From an uncultured Oscillospiraceae bacterium (lineage in GTDB: Bacteria; Bacillota; Clostridia; Oscillospirales; Oscillospiraceae): a stretch of 64,000 nucleotides of DNA. Numbering within the stretch: the first letter of the stretch is position 1; the number at the start of each line of letters is the position of its first letter. This document shows positions 9,081-18,500 of the stretch, piece after piece. The stretch lies in contig CAJURY010000002.1 in assembly GCA_910589155.1 (NCBI GenBank), positions 186,001-250,000 of the forward strand, written 5' to 3'. Under the pieces are notes generated by a model. The model saw nothing but the letters and a program-made list of their open reading frames with translations. It had not been told where the DNA came from and made no database searches. Made by a program: the position numbers and the translations under genes.

Positions 9081-10064
9081 TCAATTCTCCCCCAAGGGTG
9101 TGTCAAATCCGTACAGGCGTTCGTAACGCGCTGCCGGCGGGCGCTGCCCGCTTCCTTGCAAATAAGCCGCCGCCTGACTGGCCGCTACTGCGCCGTCCGC
9201 TACGGCGGTGGCAATTTGACGCAGTGGTTTCCTCCGTACGTCCCCGGCAGCAAACACCCCCGGGCAGTTGGCGTTTGTCGTTTCGTCCGCAAGAACATAG
9301 CCTCCTGCATCCAGCGCGACCTCCCCGGCAAAAAGACCGGTATTGGGCGTTCTGCCGATGGCTACAAACAGTCCGTCGCATTCCAGCGCAAACAGCTCCG
9401 TTTTCCCGCGCCTTTGCAGACTAAGTCCCGTCAGGCGATCGCCGCCCAAAAGCGCCGCGACCTGGGTGTTCCACAAAATTTCCACATTTTTTGCAGCAAA
9501 AAGCTTTTCCTGCACCCCTTTTTCCGCCCGCAAAGCGTCTCGGCGATGGATTAAATAAACCTTTTCGCAAAATCCCGCCAAAAACGCCGCTTCCTCCGCC
9601 GCCGAATTTCCGCCGCCTACCACCGCCACGGTTTTTCCCCGATACAATGGGCCGTCGCAGGTGGCGCAGTAGGAAACGCCCCGTCCAAAAAGTCGCCGTT
9701 CTTCCGGCAAGCCCAAGGGTCTTGGATCCGCGCCGGTGGCGAGTATCACCGTTTTTCCCTGGAATTCTCCCATATCCGTGCCGATCCGTTTGCATTCGCC
9801 GCCAAGCGCTGCCGTCTGCATATCCGTTTGGAAAAAGCGCGCGCCATAGCGCTCCGCCCCCCGGCGCATCTGCTCGGCCAACTGGAAGCCGGAAATCCCC
9901 TCCGGGAATCCCGGATAGTTGTCCACCCAGTTGGTAATTGCCATTTGGCCAACCGCGCCGGTCTGCTCCAAAACCGCCGCCGAAAGACCAGCTCTGGCGC
10001 AATACAGCGCGGCTGTGCAGCCCGCCGCTCCGCCGCCTAAAATCACAACATCCCAAACCTGCAT
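9081..10064 (-). CDS. trxB: Thioredoxin reductase
   Basis: Low-molecular-weight flavoprotein thioredoxin reductase, 327 residues, which moves electrons from NADPH via FAD to thioredoxin. The FAD site is ILGGGAAGCTAAL (8-20), the redox pair C133-A-T-C136 lies in SYCATCDGPLYRG, the NAD(P)H motif is VVGGGNSAAEEAA (about 147-159), and the C-terminal GVFAAGDVRRK FAD motif is present. The start at 10064 (MQVWDVVILGG) has an AGAGG ribosome-binding site; the frame is open 29 codons further upstream but those residues are not family-like. No thioredoxin gene is adjacent. Confidence 0.93.
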   Translation of the reverse strand: MQVWDVVILGGGAAGCTAALYCARAGLSAAVLEQTGAVGQMAITNWVDNYPGFPEGISGFQLAEQMRRGAERYGARFFQTDMQTAALGGECKRIGTDMGEFQGKTVILATGADPRPLGLPEERRLFGRGVSYCATCDGPLYRGKTVAVVGGGNSAAEEAAFLAGFCEKVYLIHRRDALRAEKGVQEKLFAAKNVEILWNTQVAALLGGDRLTGLSLQRRGKTELFALECDGLFVAIGRTPNTGLFAGEVALDAGGYVLADETTNANCPGVFAAGDVRRKPLRQIATAVADGAVAASQAAAYLQGSGQRPPAARYERLYGFDTPLGEN

Positions 10065-10156
10065 TTTGAAACCTCTTTTGTCCTTTTTTCTTAGTATGCG
10101 CCATCTTTCCCCTTGTATCACAAAAAACACAGCGGGCTTCGCGTCCAACATGAAAA

Positions 10157-10205
10157 ATAAATTAGCGGCGGAGGAAAGCTTTGCTTTCCTCCGCCGCTAA
10201 TTTAT
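10157..10205 (-). terminator. Terminator after arcB
   Basis: A perfect 23-base-arm inverted repeat (arms at 10157-10179 and 10183-10205, core GCGGCGGAGGAAAGC) with a 3-base loop lies 8 bases beyond the arcB stop. On the minus strand it is followed by TTTTTC, so it should end arcA-arcB transcription. Confidence 0.85.
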
Positions 10206-10212
10206 CTAAGAT

Positions 10213-11205
10213 TTAGCACAAGGTTGCGTAAATCACAGCCTTAATGGTGTGCATACGGTTTTCCGCTTCGTCAAATACCACAGACTGCTTGGATTCAAAC
10301 ACCTCGTCTGTGACTTCCATTTCCGTGATGCCATACTTTTGGGCAATCTGTGCGCCGATGGTGGTATTGGTATCGTGGTAGGAAGGCAGGCAGTGCATAA
10401 AAATAGCGGTGGGCTTGGCGTTTGCCATAGCGGCGGCGTTGATCTGATAGGGCAAAAGCAGCTTAATCCGAGTCTCCCATACCTCGTCCGGCTCGCCCAT
10501 GGACACCCAAATATCGGTGTAAAGCACGTCGGCGTCCTTGGTGCCCTCGTTTACGTCCTCGGTAAGGCGGATGGTCGCGCCGGTTTCCGCGGCAATTTCC
10601 TTACACTGCGCCACCAGTTCTTCCGCCGGAAACAGCTCCTTGGGCGCGCAGGCGGTGAAATGGAGACCCAGCTTGGCGCACACAACCATGAGGGAATTGC
10701 CCATGTTGTTCCGGGCGTCGCCCATGTAGGTGAAATGGATATTTTTCAGCGTGCCGAACTTTTCTTCAATAGTCAGCATATCTGCCAGCATCTGGGTGGG
10801 ATGGAACTCGTCTGTGAGTCCGTTCCACACGGGAACGCCGGAGAATTTCGCCAAGTCCTCCACGGTTTTCTGGCTGAAGCCCCGGTACTCAATGCCGTCG
10901 TACATTCTGCCCAAAACTCTCGCGGTGTCGGCAATGGATTCCTTTTTCCCCATCTGGGAGCTGCCGGGATCCAGATAGGTGACGCCCAGACCCAGATCGC
11001 GCCCGGCCACTTCAAAAGAGCAGCGGGTGCGGGTAGAAGTCTTTTCAAACAGCAAAACAATGTTTTTGCCTTCCAGATAACGGTGGGGGGTACCGGCGCG
11101 CTTCAGACGCTTAAAGTCCTTGGACAGCTCCAGCAGGTAGCGAATTTCGGCGGGGGTGTAGTCGAGAAGCTTCAAATAGCTTCTTCCACGCAGATTAACA
11201 GGCAT
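10213..11205 (-). CDS. arcB: Ornithine carbamoyltransferase
   Basis: 330-residue OTCase. The carbamoyl-phosphate loop STRTR is at residues 57-61, FHPTQMLAD lies in the middle, and HCLPSYHD replaces the more usual HCLPAFHD near the C-terminus. Immediately downstream of arcA (23-base gap) it most likely works catabolically, splitting citrulline to ornithine and carbamoyl phosphate in the arginine deiminase pathway. An anabolic role (argF) cannot be excluded from sequence. The pathway's carbamate kinase and arginine/ornithine antiporter are not in the window. Confidence 0.92.
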   Translation of the reverse strand: MPVNLRGRSYLKLLDYTPAEIRYLLELSKDFKRLKRAGTPHRYLEGKNIVLLFEKTSTRTRCSFEVAGRDLGLGVTYLDPGSSQMGKKESIADTARVLGRMYDGIEYRGFSQKTVEDLAKFSGVPVWNGLTDEFHPTQMLADMLTIEEKFGTLKNIHFTYMGDARNNMGNSLMVVCAKLGLHFTACAPKELFPAEELVAQCKEIAAETGATIRLTEDVNEGTKDADVLYTDIWVSMGEPDEVWETRIKLLLPYQINAAAMANAKPTAIFMHCLPSYHDTNTTIGAQIAQKYGITEMEVTDEVFESKQSVVFDEAENRMHTIKAVIYATLC

Positions 11206-11228
11206 AATTCATGTTCCTTTCTGATTTT

Positions 11229-12446
11229 TTATTCTCTCCAAAGGGGCATACTCATACAGCGCGGGCCACCACGCCCGCGGGACAATTCCCCGCTGGGAAT
11301 GCGCAGCACTTCCACGCCGTAGTCTTCCAGAATGGCATTGGTGATGTTGTTCCGGTCGTAGGCCACCACCACACCGGGGCGCAGGCACAAGGTATTGGAA
11401 CCGTCGTTCCACTGCTCTCGTTGGGAGGCGATGCTGTCCTGCCCGCCGCATTGAATCAGCGTTACCCGGTCAAGCCCCAGATACTTTGCAAGAATCTGAT
11501 CCAGAGGCTGCTCCAGCTTCCGGGCGGTGAGTCCGTTTTTCCCATCAGGAAGAACTTCATAAACCTGCACCGCCGAGAGAATACCCGGATGGATGACAAA
11601 TTTATCCACATCCACCTGGGTGAGTACAGTGTCCAGATGCATAAACGCCCGCATACTGGGGATGCTTACAGCCAAAATGCGGTTAATAGCGGCGGTTTCG
11701 CTTTTGAAAATATTTTGCGCCAGGCACTCAATGGCTTCCGGCATGGTGCGCTGGGAGATGCCCACAGCCAGAGTTTCGGCGGTCAGATTTAAAACGTCGC
11801 CGCCCTCAATGGAAAAAGGTAACTCCGGGGTGTAGTAGAGAGGAACCTGTCCGGCGTAGTCCGGGTGATGCTCCAGAATATACCGACCGTAGAGCGTTTC
11901 CCTGCTGCGGGTCACAGAGTACATACAGTTCAGCGCTACGCCTGTTCCAATGCAGGCGAAGGGATCTCTGGTGAAATACAAATTAGGAATCGGCTCCAGG
12001 GCAAAATCAGATCGCTTATGCAAAAGCGTCGTCAGCGCGTCCTTACTGCCGGGAGCCAGCTCGTCAAACCGAACGCCGCCCATGGTCTTTAAAACCATTT
12101 CATGAATGTCCGTCATGGAATCCAGATAGGCGAACAACTCTTGCCGGTACCGAAGGGCAATGGCGCCGCTTTCTTTCAAGAAATCACGGATAAACTGCCG
12201 CTTCAATTCTGCATCCCGCGCCAGCGTCTCGGCCACCAGCTCGGAGAGGTAAACGACCTCGACATTATTTTGTGCAAGCACCTCGGCAAAACGGTCATGC
12301 TCAGTTTGCGCGCCTTTTAAATAAGGAATATCGTCAAAAAGCAAACGCTCCAGGGTGTCCGGCACCAAATGCTCCAGCTCCAGCCCAGGACGGTGCAGCA
12401 GAACGCGCTTTAACGGTAAAATCTCACTGCGTACTTGAATAGGCAT
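11229..12446 (-). CDS. arcA: Arginine deiminase
   Basis: 405-residue guanidino-modifying enzyme that hydrolyses arginine to citrulline and ammonia. Family signatures include LLHRPGLELEHL near the N-terminus, FTRDPFACIGTGVALN with the catalytic Asp/Asn region, a central IEGGDVLNL segment, and the catalytic cysteine near the C-terminus in SRGRGGPRCMSMPL. It heads a two-gene arcA-arcB operon. Nothing in the protein is abnormal. The start at 12446 has a GAAGGAGCC ribosome-binding site. Confidence 0.95.
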   Translation of the reverse strand: MPIQVRSEILPLKRVLLHRPGLELEHLVPDTLERLLFDDIPYLKGAQTEHDRFAEVLAQNNVEVVYLSELVAETLARDAELKRQFIRDFLKESGAIALRYRQELFAYLDSMTDIHEMVLKTMGGVRFDELAPGSKDALTTLLHKRSDFALEPIPNLYFTRDPFACIGTGVALNCMYSVTRSRETLYGRYILEHHPDYAGQVPLYYTPELPFSIEGGDVLNLTAETLAVGISQRTMPEAIECLAQNIFKSETAAINRILAVSIPSMRAFMHLDTVLTQVDVDKFVIHPGILSAVQVYEVLPDGKNGLTARKLEQPLDQILAKYLGLDRVTLIQCGGQDSIASQREQWNDGSNTLCLRPGVVVAYDRNNITNAILEDYGVEVLRIPSGELSRGRGGPRCMSMPLWRE

Positions 12447-12478
12447 AAAATGGCTCCTTCCGTCGAAGTTCTTTTTTT

Positions 12479-12507
12479 ATTATAACACACATTTCCAAAA
12501 ATGAACA
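12479..12507 (-). promoter_or_regulatory. Predicted promoter of arcAB
   Basis: TATAAT (12484-12479) with a weak TGTTCA -35 at 17-base spacing lies 33 bases upstream of arcA. Upstream, at 12528-12545, AT-rich TGAATGAATGAATATT resembles an ArgR (ARG box) operator but is not a clean palindrome. ArgR control is therefore only a possibility. Confidence 0.5.
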
Positions 12508-12626
12508 GCCCTTTTGGAAGAATATTTTGAATGAATGAATATTTCTGAAAAAGGCGTAAACGTCCCTTTTATAGGACGCTGTCACTGATAAAATAAAGCC
12601 AGAAAGACGGAAAGGAATGATGTGAA

Positions 12627-13091
12627 ATGACAAAGGAAGCGTTTATGGTAAGGTATGATGTAAGCGAAAGGAGAGTGGATAGCTGGCTGAAAAAGGATTG
12701 GATTCGCGGGGCGCGGCTTTTAGAAGACAAAAGCTGGTATATCCCAGAAAGCGCAGTGCCGCCTTACGCCGCCAGGAACGTCAAATGCGCTCAGGGCGTT
12801 GGGATGTACGCAAGTCTGCTCAGCGGATGCGCCAAGGGGCTGGACGTATTCCCGGCGTTGTATGGGATGCACAAGGACCGGTTTGATTTTTACATGGAGC
12901 AGCTTATCAAGCTGGAATTTATAGCGGAACGGAAGATTGAAGGCGTTTGCTACTATATGCCGCTGCCCAAATGCGCCGAGTATCACGCCCTGCCCGTCCG
13001 GGAAGCCCATAAATTTTTGCAAAACGCCTTGGAAACCCTTGTGGAAGCAGGGGCAAAGGGCGTAATCAGCGCAATTCTGGACGCATCCTAA
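12627..13091 (+). CDS. Small helix-turn-helix-like protein, function unknown
   Basis: 154-residue protein divergent from arcA. The N-terminal 45 residues (YDVSERRVDSWLKKDWIRGA and then WYIPESAVPP) read like an excisionase/MerR-type winged helix: a short helix, a recognition helix with VDSWLKK, and an 'interpret then allow' tail common in MerR-family HTH_17 proteins. The remaining 100 residues are helical and unrecognised. A GGAAAGGAATGATGTG ribosome-binding region precedes the ATG. Divergent placement suggests, but does not show, that it regulates arcAB. A shared terminator follows. Confidence 0.7.
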   Translation: MTKEAFMVRYDVSERRVDSWLKKDWIRGARLLEDKSWYIPESAVPPYAARNVKCAQGVGMYASLLSGCAKGLDVFPALYGMHKDRFDFYMEQLIKLEFIAERKIEGVCYYMPLPKCAEYHALPVREAHKFLQNALETLVEAGAKGVISAILDAS

Positions 13092-13204
13092 CCTCGTCCC
13101 AAGCTCTTTCGATTGCGCGCGCCTTACATCAGGCGAACACGCAGGTTCGCCCGGGAAAGAGGGCTGCAAACCTGATTGGCAAAGGATTGCCGCTTAAAAA
13201 ACAA

Positions 13205-13250
13205 TTGGCGGACAGATGGAAATTCCATCTGTCCGCCAAATTTTACTTTT
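13205..13250. terminator. Bidirectional terminator
   Basis: TTGGCGGACAGATGGAA pairs with its complement ending at 13239. T-rich tracts lie on both sides (TTTTACTTTTTT on the plus strand, TTGTTTTTTAA on the minus), so it can serve both the HTH gene and the convergent vanW gene, whose stop abuts it. Confidence 0.8.
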
Positions 13251-15188
13251 TTAAATCCACCAAGGAAATTCTCCGCTCTGCGGGTTCGTGCCGGGATCTT
13301 CCGTAGCGGGAGGATCGGTGACAGGTGGATCCGTGGGAGGAGGATCTGTCACGGGCGGCTCCGTAATGGGAGGATCGGTGGGAGGGGGATCTGTCACAGG
13401 AGGATCTGTGGGAGGCGGGTTGGTAGACTCAGGTCCCTTGCACACAACCTTATCCCGCTTATCATAGGAAGAAGTGCGGTCATAGGTCACGTCGATAAGC
13501 TCGTCGGTTTTGCGGTCATAGCGATACTTATAGGTTTCCACCTTATAGCCGGTATAGGGCGTTACCATGGTCTCTCCGGGCTTATATTTGCCGGTCTTAT
13601 CCTCTTTTTCCACAGTTTCATAGCTATATGTTGCCAGAACCTTCTGCTTCATTTCCACATAATAGTCGCGGGTCTCCGTGCCGACAAAGGTAATGTTTAC
13701 GTCGCCGTTGGCAACGTTCGCGTCAATGCGGATGGGATACTTGGTATTGTTGCGGAATTTGAAATCCACATGCCCCCAGTAAACCGTCGCGTCCGTGCCA
13801 AATACGCCGTTCGGCATATAGTCCACCTTGTACATATGCTCGGAGCGCTGCACAACCTCCAGCTCGGAAATCAGCACGCAATAGTAAATGGAGGATGCAA
13901 CCTGGCAAATACCGCCGCCAAGCTGCGGCTCGGTTCTGCCGCCCACGTAAACGTTGGCTTCCTTATAGCCCTTTGCCGCCGTGCGCTCGCCTACTACGTT
14001 GTTAAAAGAGAAGGTCTCACCGGGACGCAGAATCAAACCGTCGATGGCGCGGCAAGCCAGATCCAGATTATTGGTACGGTTGGCGTTGTTCGTAACATAG
14101 GTATGAGCCTCCGCCAGCGTATCCCGGAACAAGCCGTCTGTAAGGCTCATTTCCGTGACCTCCGGGACAAGAATCTGAAATTCCACCGTGAGAGTCTCGC
14201 CTTCCTCGGCCTCGTCAAGCTGCTTTTGCAGTTCCTCCAGATCGAAACCATACCCCGGCGTTTCAGGGGTAGTGGAATAATCCGTCTCGTTCAAAATCGC
14301 GTCAACAGGCTTCACGCCATACTTTTGGAACAATTCTTCCAGCTTGATTGCATCCGGCAATTCTTCCGTATAGGTAGTGGAGATTTCATCGAATTGATTT
14401 TCGTTATAGGCGTTTATGATTCGCTTATAAAGCGCGTCGCAGTCCAGCTTGCGCTCTGCGCTGCCCACAGTCAGCTTCATGACCATGTTATCTTCCGGCA
14501 GCTTGGGCAGTTCCGGCTCCCGGTCTTCCTTCTTAGCGGCGGCCAATTCTTCCAGAATCTTTTGGTATTCCGCCGCCACATCTGGCTTTTCCCCGGTCAC
14601 TTCAATCACAGGCTGGGAAAGTTCGCTTGTAAGATCCGCTTCCAGAACCGCAAGCTGATCGCTGATATACTGGGTATCCAAAGTCAGGTAATTTTCCAAA
14701 CTGATTTCATAGGTAGTGAGGTCGGCTGCGGCTTTCGCTTTTGCTCTGGCAAACATATTGCCGTCTCTGCCATAATTCTGTGCAGCGGCGGCCAGCGCCT
14801 CTACATCCAGCTTGGCCTTGGTATCCGCAGGTTTTAACTCCAGCTTTCGATCCTGAAGCGCAATCACCATAGACTTTTGGGTATAAGTCTCATCGGTGGC
14901 TTCATGCAGAGCCTTTTCCGCTTCCTCCTGGGTCATACCGCCCAAATTCACGCCGGCGGCGTAAACATTGTTGAAAATCAGGCCGTCGTCCTGGGCAACC
15001 TTATACAAGTACACGCCGCCCACAACAGCGGCCACCAAGACCACCGCCAAACAGGCGATGCCAATTTTCATTGTCAAATTGGATTTTTGCTTTTTTTGTG
15101 CAACCGGCTTTTTGCCCCCAGATTTGCTTGCTTTGTTCGCAGCCTGGGTCACTTGGGCGTGCGCCTGAGCAAATTGCGCGTCGTTCAT
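13251..15188 (-). CDS. VanW family cell-surface protein with proline/threonine tail
   Basis: 645 residues. A lysine-rich cytoplasmic head precedes one membrane segment (about residues 40-62), followed by a putative peptidoglycan-binding (PG_binding_4/YoaR-like) region, and then a VanW domain (about 370-520) with LRPGETFSFNNVVG and GGGICQVASSIYY. The tail (about 590-640) is a run of DPPVTDPPPT-type units ending in PWWI. Tails like this span or stick to the cell wall. VanW's molecular role is unknown; there is no vanHAX here, so glycopeptide resistance is not implied. The ATG follows a strong GAGAGG site. Confidence 0.85.
   Translation of the reverse strand: MNDAQFAQAHAQVTQAANKASKSGGKKPVAQKKQKSNLTMKIGIACLAVVLVAAVVGGVYLYKVAQDDGLIFNNVYAAGVNLGGMTQEEAEKALHEATDETYTQKSMVIALQDRKLELKPADTKAKLDVEALAAAAQNYGRDGNMFARAKAKAAADLTTYEISLENYLTLDTQYISDQLAVLEADLTSELSQPVIEVTGEKPDVAAEYQKILEELAAAKKEDREPELPKLPEDNMVMKLTVGSAERKLDCDALYKRIINAYNENQFDEISTTYTEELPDAIKLEELFQKYGVKPVDAILNETDYSTTPETPGYGFDLEELQKQLDEAEEGETLTVEFQILVPEVTEMSLTDGLFRDTLAEAHTYVTNNANRTNNLDLACRAIDGLILRPGETFSFNNVVGERTAAKGYKEANVYVGGRTEPQLGGGICQVASSIYYCVLISELEVVQRSEHMYKVDYMPNGVFGTDATVYWGHVDFKFRNNTKYPIRIDANVANGDVNITFVGTETRDYYVEMKQKVLATYSYETVEKEDKTGKYKPGETMVTPYTGYKVETYKYRYDRKTDELIDVTYDRTSSYDKRDKVVCKGPESTNPPPTDPPVTDPPPTDPPITEPPVTDPPPTDPPVTDPPATEDPGTNPQSGEFPWWI
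13287..13431 (-). repeat. Tandem Pro-Thr-Asp coding repeat
   Basis: The 3' end of the vanW gene consists of near-identical units of about 15-18 bases (GGAGGATCxGTxxCAGG on the plus strand) encoding DPPVTDPPPT-like text. Such arrays expand and contract by slippage, so tail length is probably strain-variable. Confidence 0.8.
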
Positions 15189-15302
15189 TTTTTTGCCGCC
15201 GGATTGCTCAAATTTTCCTTTTGCTTTTATGGGAAACCTCTCCTTTCGTGTGCGGATCGTTCTTTTTTATTTTTGCCGAAACGCAGCGAAATATCTGTTT
15301 AT

Positions 15303-15330
15303 ATACTATCATATTTTTCAGGAAATGCAA
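15303..15330 (-). promoter_or_regulatory. Predicted promoter for vanW gene
   Basis: On the minus strand TTGCAT (15330-15325) and TAGTAT (15308-15303) are separated by 16 bases, about 115 bases upstream of the start codon. Confidence 0.5.
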
Positions 15331-15468
15331 TTACATTTCTCCCTCAATGGGTAAAATTTATGTAAACGAAATGACACAAAAATTACAGTTCGATATGATT
15401 TTGAACCAAAAGCGTCAATTCGGCATTGATTCAGCATCAGCGTGCGTGCGCCTATCGTCCCACAGAAC

Positions 15469-15504
15469 GTCGCAGGGGCACTACTACCGTGTCCGCCCCT
15501 ACGG
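15469..15504. repeat. dispersed GGGGC...GCCCC palindromic repeat, copy 2
   Basis: GCAGGGGCACTACTACCGTG followed by TCCGCCCCTACGG. It lies 20 bases past the mfd stop and has no T-tract. Same family as the copy at 4369. Confidence 0.65.
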
Positions 15505-15523
15505 CTGGAAATATTTGCAACCG

Positions 15524-18500
15524 CTAATTGGTTCCTGTGCGGCAGGCGGCAAAGCGCTCCACAAAGGCCTTGCTCTGGCGCAGGCTGTCTTTATTGCCCA
15601 GCAGACGCAGCCGCACGGTGGGCTGCTTCGCGCCGGGAACGAAAAGCACCCGGTTTTGATACTGCGCGTCGCCGCAAACGGCGCTGACCGCCTCAAAATC
15701 CAAAACCGTCATGGTAAAATTCACTTCATTTGCCTTTTGACGAATATCGCATATGCCAATTTTTGCCGCCTTCGCCCGTAAAAGCGCCACGTCGATGAGA
15801 TTCAGCACGCCCTTGGGCGGTTCGCCGTAGCGATCCACAATTTCATCCAGCAAATCCTCCGCGTCGTCTTCCGTGCGGATGGCAGCCATCCGGCGGTACA
15901 AGTCCATCCGTTCCTCGCCCCGCTGGACATAGTCTTTGTCGATATTTGCCGTGACATTCAAATCCGCGGCACACTCCGGTTCCTTGGGCGCTTTGCCCTG
16001 CTCCTCGTTCACCGCTTCTTCCAGCAGCTTCAAATACATATCGTAGCCCACGGACAGCATATGCCCGGACTGCTCCGCGCCCAGCAAATTGCCCGCGCCG
16101 CGAATTTCCAGATCCCGCATGGCAATTTTAAAGCCGGAACCAAATTCCGCAAAATCCCGTATGGCGCTGAGGCGTTTTTCCGCGATTTCCGACAGAGCCT
16201 TGTCTGGCTTATAGGTAAAGTAGGCATAGGCATGGCGGTTGGTGCGACCTACGCGGCCGCGAAGCTGGTGCAATTGCGCCAGCCCCAGCCGGTCGGCGTT
16301 TTCAATAATTAATGTATTGGCGTTGGGAATGTCCAAACCGGTTTCAATGATTGTCGTGCATACCAGAACCTGAATCCGCCCGTCCGCCATCGCCTCCATT
16401 ACGTCGTTCAGGGCTTCCTCGTTCATTTTGCCGTGGGCGACGCCGATTTCCACGTTGGGCATTCGCCGCTTCAAAGCGGACGCGCACTGGTCGATGGTTT
16501 CCACCCGGTTGTGCAGATAGTATACCTGCCCGCCCCGCTCAATTTCCCGGCGAATGGCGTCGTCTATGATAGGCGTTGCGTACTCCAGGACAAAAGACTG
16601 CACCGGATACCGGTCGGAAGGCGGCTGCTCGATGGTAGACATATCCCGAATCCCGGAAAGCGCCATGTTCAGCGTCCGGGGAATGGGCGTGGCGGAAAGG
16701 GTGAGAACATCCACGCCTTTTGCCATTTCCTTCAGCCGCTCCTTGTGGCTCACGCCGAAGCGCTGCTCCTCATCCACAATCAAAAGTCCCAAATCCTTAA
16801 ACTGTATGCTCTTTTGTAATAGCTTATGGGTGCCGATCACCAGATCCACCGAACCGGCCTTCAGATTTTGCAGCGTTCTTTTCTGCTGTGTCGTACTGCG
16901 GAAGCGGCTGAGCACATCGATATTCACAGGAAAATTCCGAAAACGCCCGATGGCCGTCTGATAATGCTGCTGGGCAAGAACGGTGGTAGGGGCAAGAATC
17001 GCCGCCTGCTTCCCATCCAGCACGCATTTCATCACCGCCCGGAGAGCTACCTCCGTTTTGCCGAACCCCACGTCTCCGCAAAGCAGGCGATCCATGGGCA
17101 CAGGAGATTCCATATCCGCCTTGATTTCCCCAATGCAGCGAAGCTGGTCGTCCGTTTCCGGGTAAGGGAAATTGTCCTCAAATTCCTGCTGCCAGGGAGA
17201 ATCCGCCGCGAAAGCATAGCCCACGCTTCCCTTCCGGGCGGCGTACAGCTTGATCAGCTCCCCCGCCATATCCTTGGCAGCTTTTCTGGCCTTAGCCTTG
17301 GTCTTTTGCCAGGCGTCGGAGCCGATTTTATTCAGCCGCACCGGGGTTTCCTCCCCGCCGCCGATATATTTACTCACCTGATCCAAGGCTGTCGCCGGGA
17401 CGAACAGCACGTCCGTTCCCAGATAGGCAATTTTTACATAGTCCTTCACAGCTCCATCCACCCGGATCTGCTCCATGGCAAGAAACCGACCGATGCCGTA
17501 CTGCTCGTGGACAACCAGATCCCCAGGGCTTAAATCCGTGAAGGAGTTGAGCTTTTGCCGGTTGGTCTTGGTTTTTTTCGCCTTGGCCTTCCGGGGCTGT
17601 GCGGCAGCAAGCTGCCCTTCCGTCAAAATCGCAAGCTTTTGGTTGGGGTACTCCATGCCGGCAGGAAGGCTCCCCTCCGCCAGCAAAATCTGCCCAAGTC
17701 TGGGCATTCCAGTGAGAGGAAACGCCAGAAACGCGGATAAATTTTTATCCCGCAGCGCCTGTTGCAGAATTTCCGCCCGGCGGCGGTTGCCGCAGAGCAC
17801 CAGAGACGCAAACTCCATCTTCTGATAGTGCGCCAGATCGGCAGCCGCGGTTTCCATGCTGCCGCCGTAGCCCGGAAGCTGCTTGGCCGTGATGGGAAGT
17901 AAGGTCTGAGGCGGACGTTCCTCCGGGTAGGCGCTGCCGGAAAACGCATCCAGATACACGACCGTCCTTCCTGTGAGCTTCCGGCAAAAATCCTCCCACT
18001 GCCAGATAAAATCGCACAGCTCTCCCGCCACCACGCCGGTCTGCAAAAGATTATCAAGCTGCATTCCCAATTCTTCCACGCGGGTTTTCGCTGTACGGCG
18101 CAGGCTGCTCTGGTCGCAGAGTATCACAAGGCTGTTTTCCGGGATATAGTCGAAGGCCGTGGCAAATTCAGGATAAATCAATGCCATATACCGGTCAGCC
18201 GACGGCACAAGCAGGTCGTTCTCAAACTTTTCCGCATCCGTTTCCAGTGTTTTGATAAGCTGCTCATGCTTTATTTTCCGGCGCTTCTGCCGGGCAATCA
18301 GCTTTTGCAGGTCGCCCGCCAGTCCCGCCGCGCCTTCCTGGTGCAGCCTTGGCAGCGCCTCCGCCACCGGCAAAACAGTGATTTCCTCCACATTTTCCGT
18401 GCGGCGCTGGGTATCCGGGTCAAAATAGCCCATGGTATCCAATTCGTCACCGAAAAACTCCGCCCGAACCGGGTTGGGGCTTGCGGGAGAATACAGATCC

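Larger units (their letters stand above)
15189..15523. other. Gene-free stretch between vanW and mfd
   Basis: No credible coding frame. It holds the vanW promoter (15303-15330, minus) and one copy of the dispersed GGGGC repeat (15469-15504) directly downstream of the mfd stop. Nothing else was recognised. Confidence 0.6.

Noticed and set aside
13251..13431. Tandem repeat at the vanW 3' end considered as a CRISPR array.
   Set aside because: Units are contiguous and in-frame with a Pro-rich protein tail; no spacers.
13176..14837. 553-codon plus-strand frame opposite the vanW gene.
   Set aside because: Shadow of the real gene; the repeated RIGGRGICHRRI segment is just the antisense of the Pro/Thr repeat.
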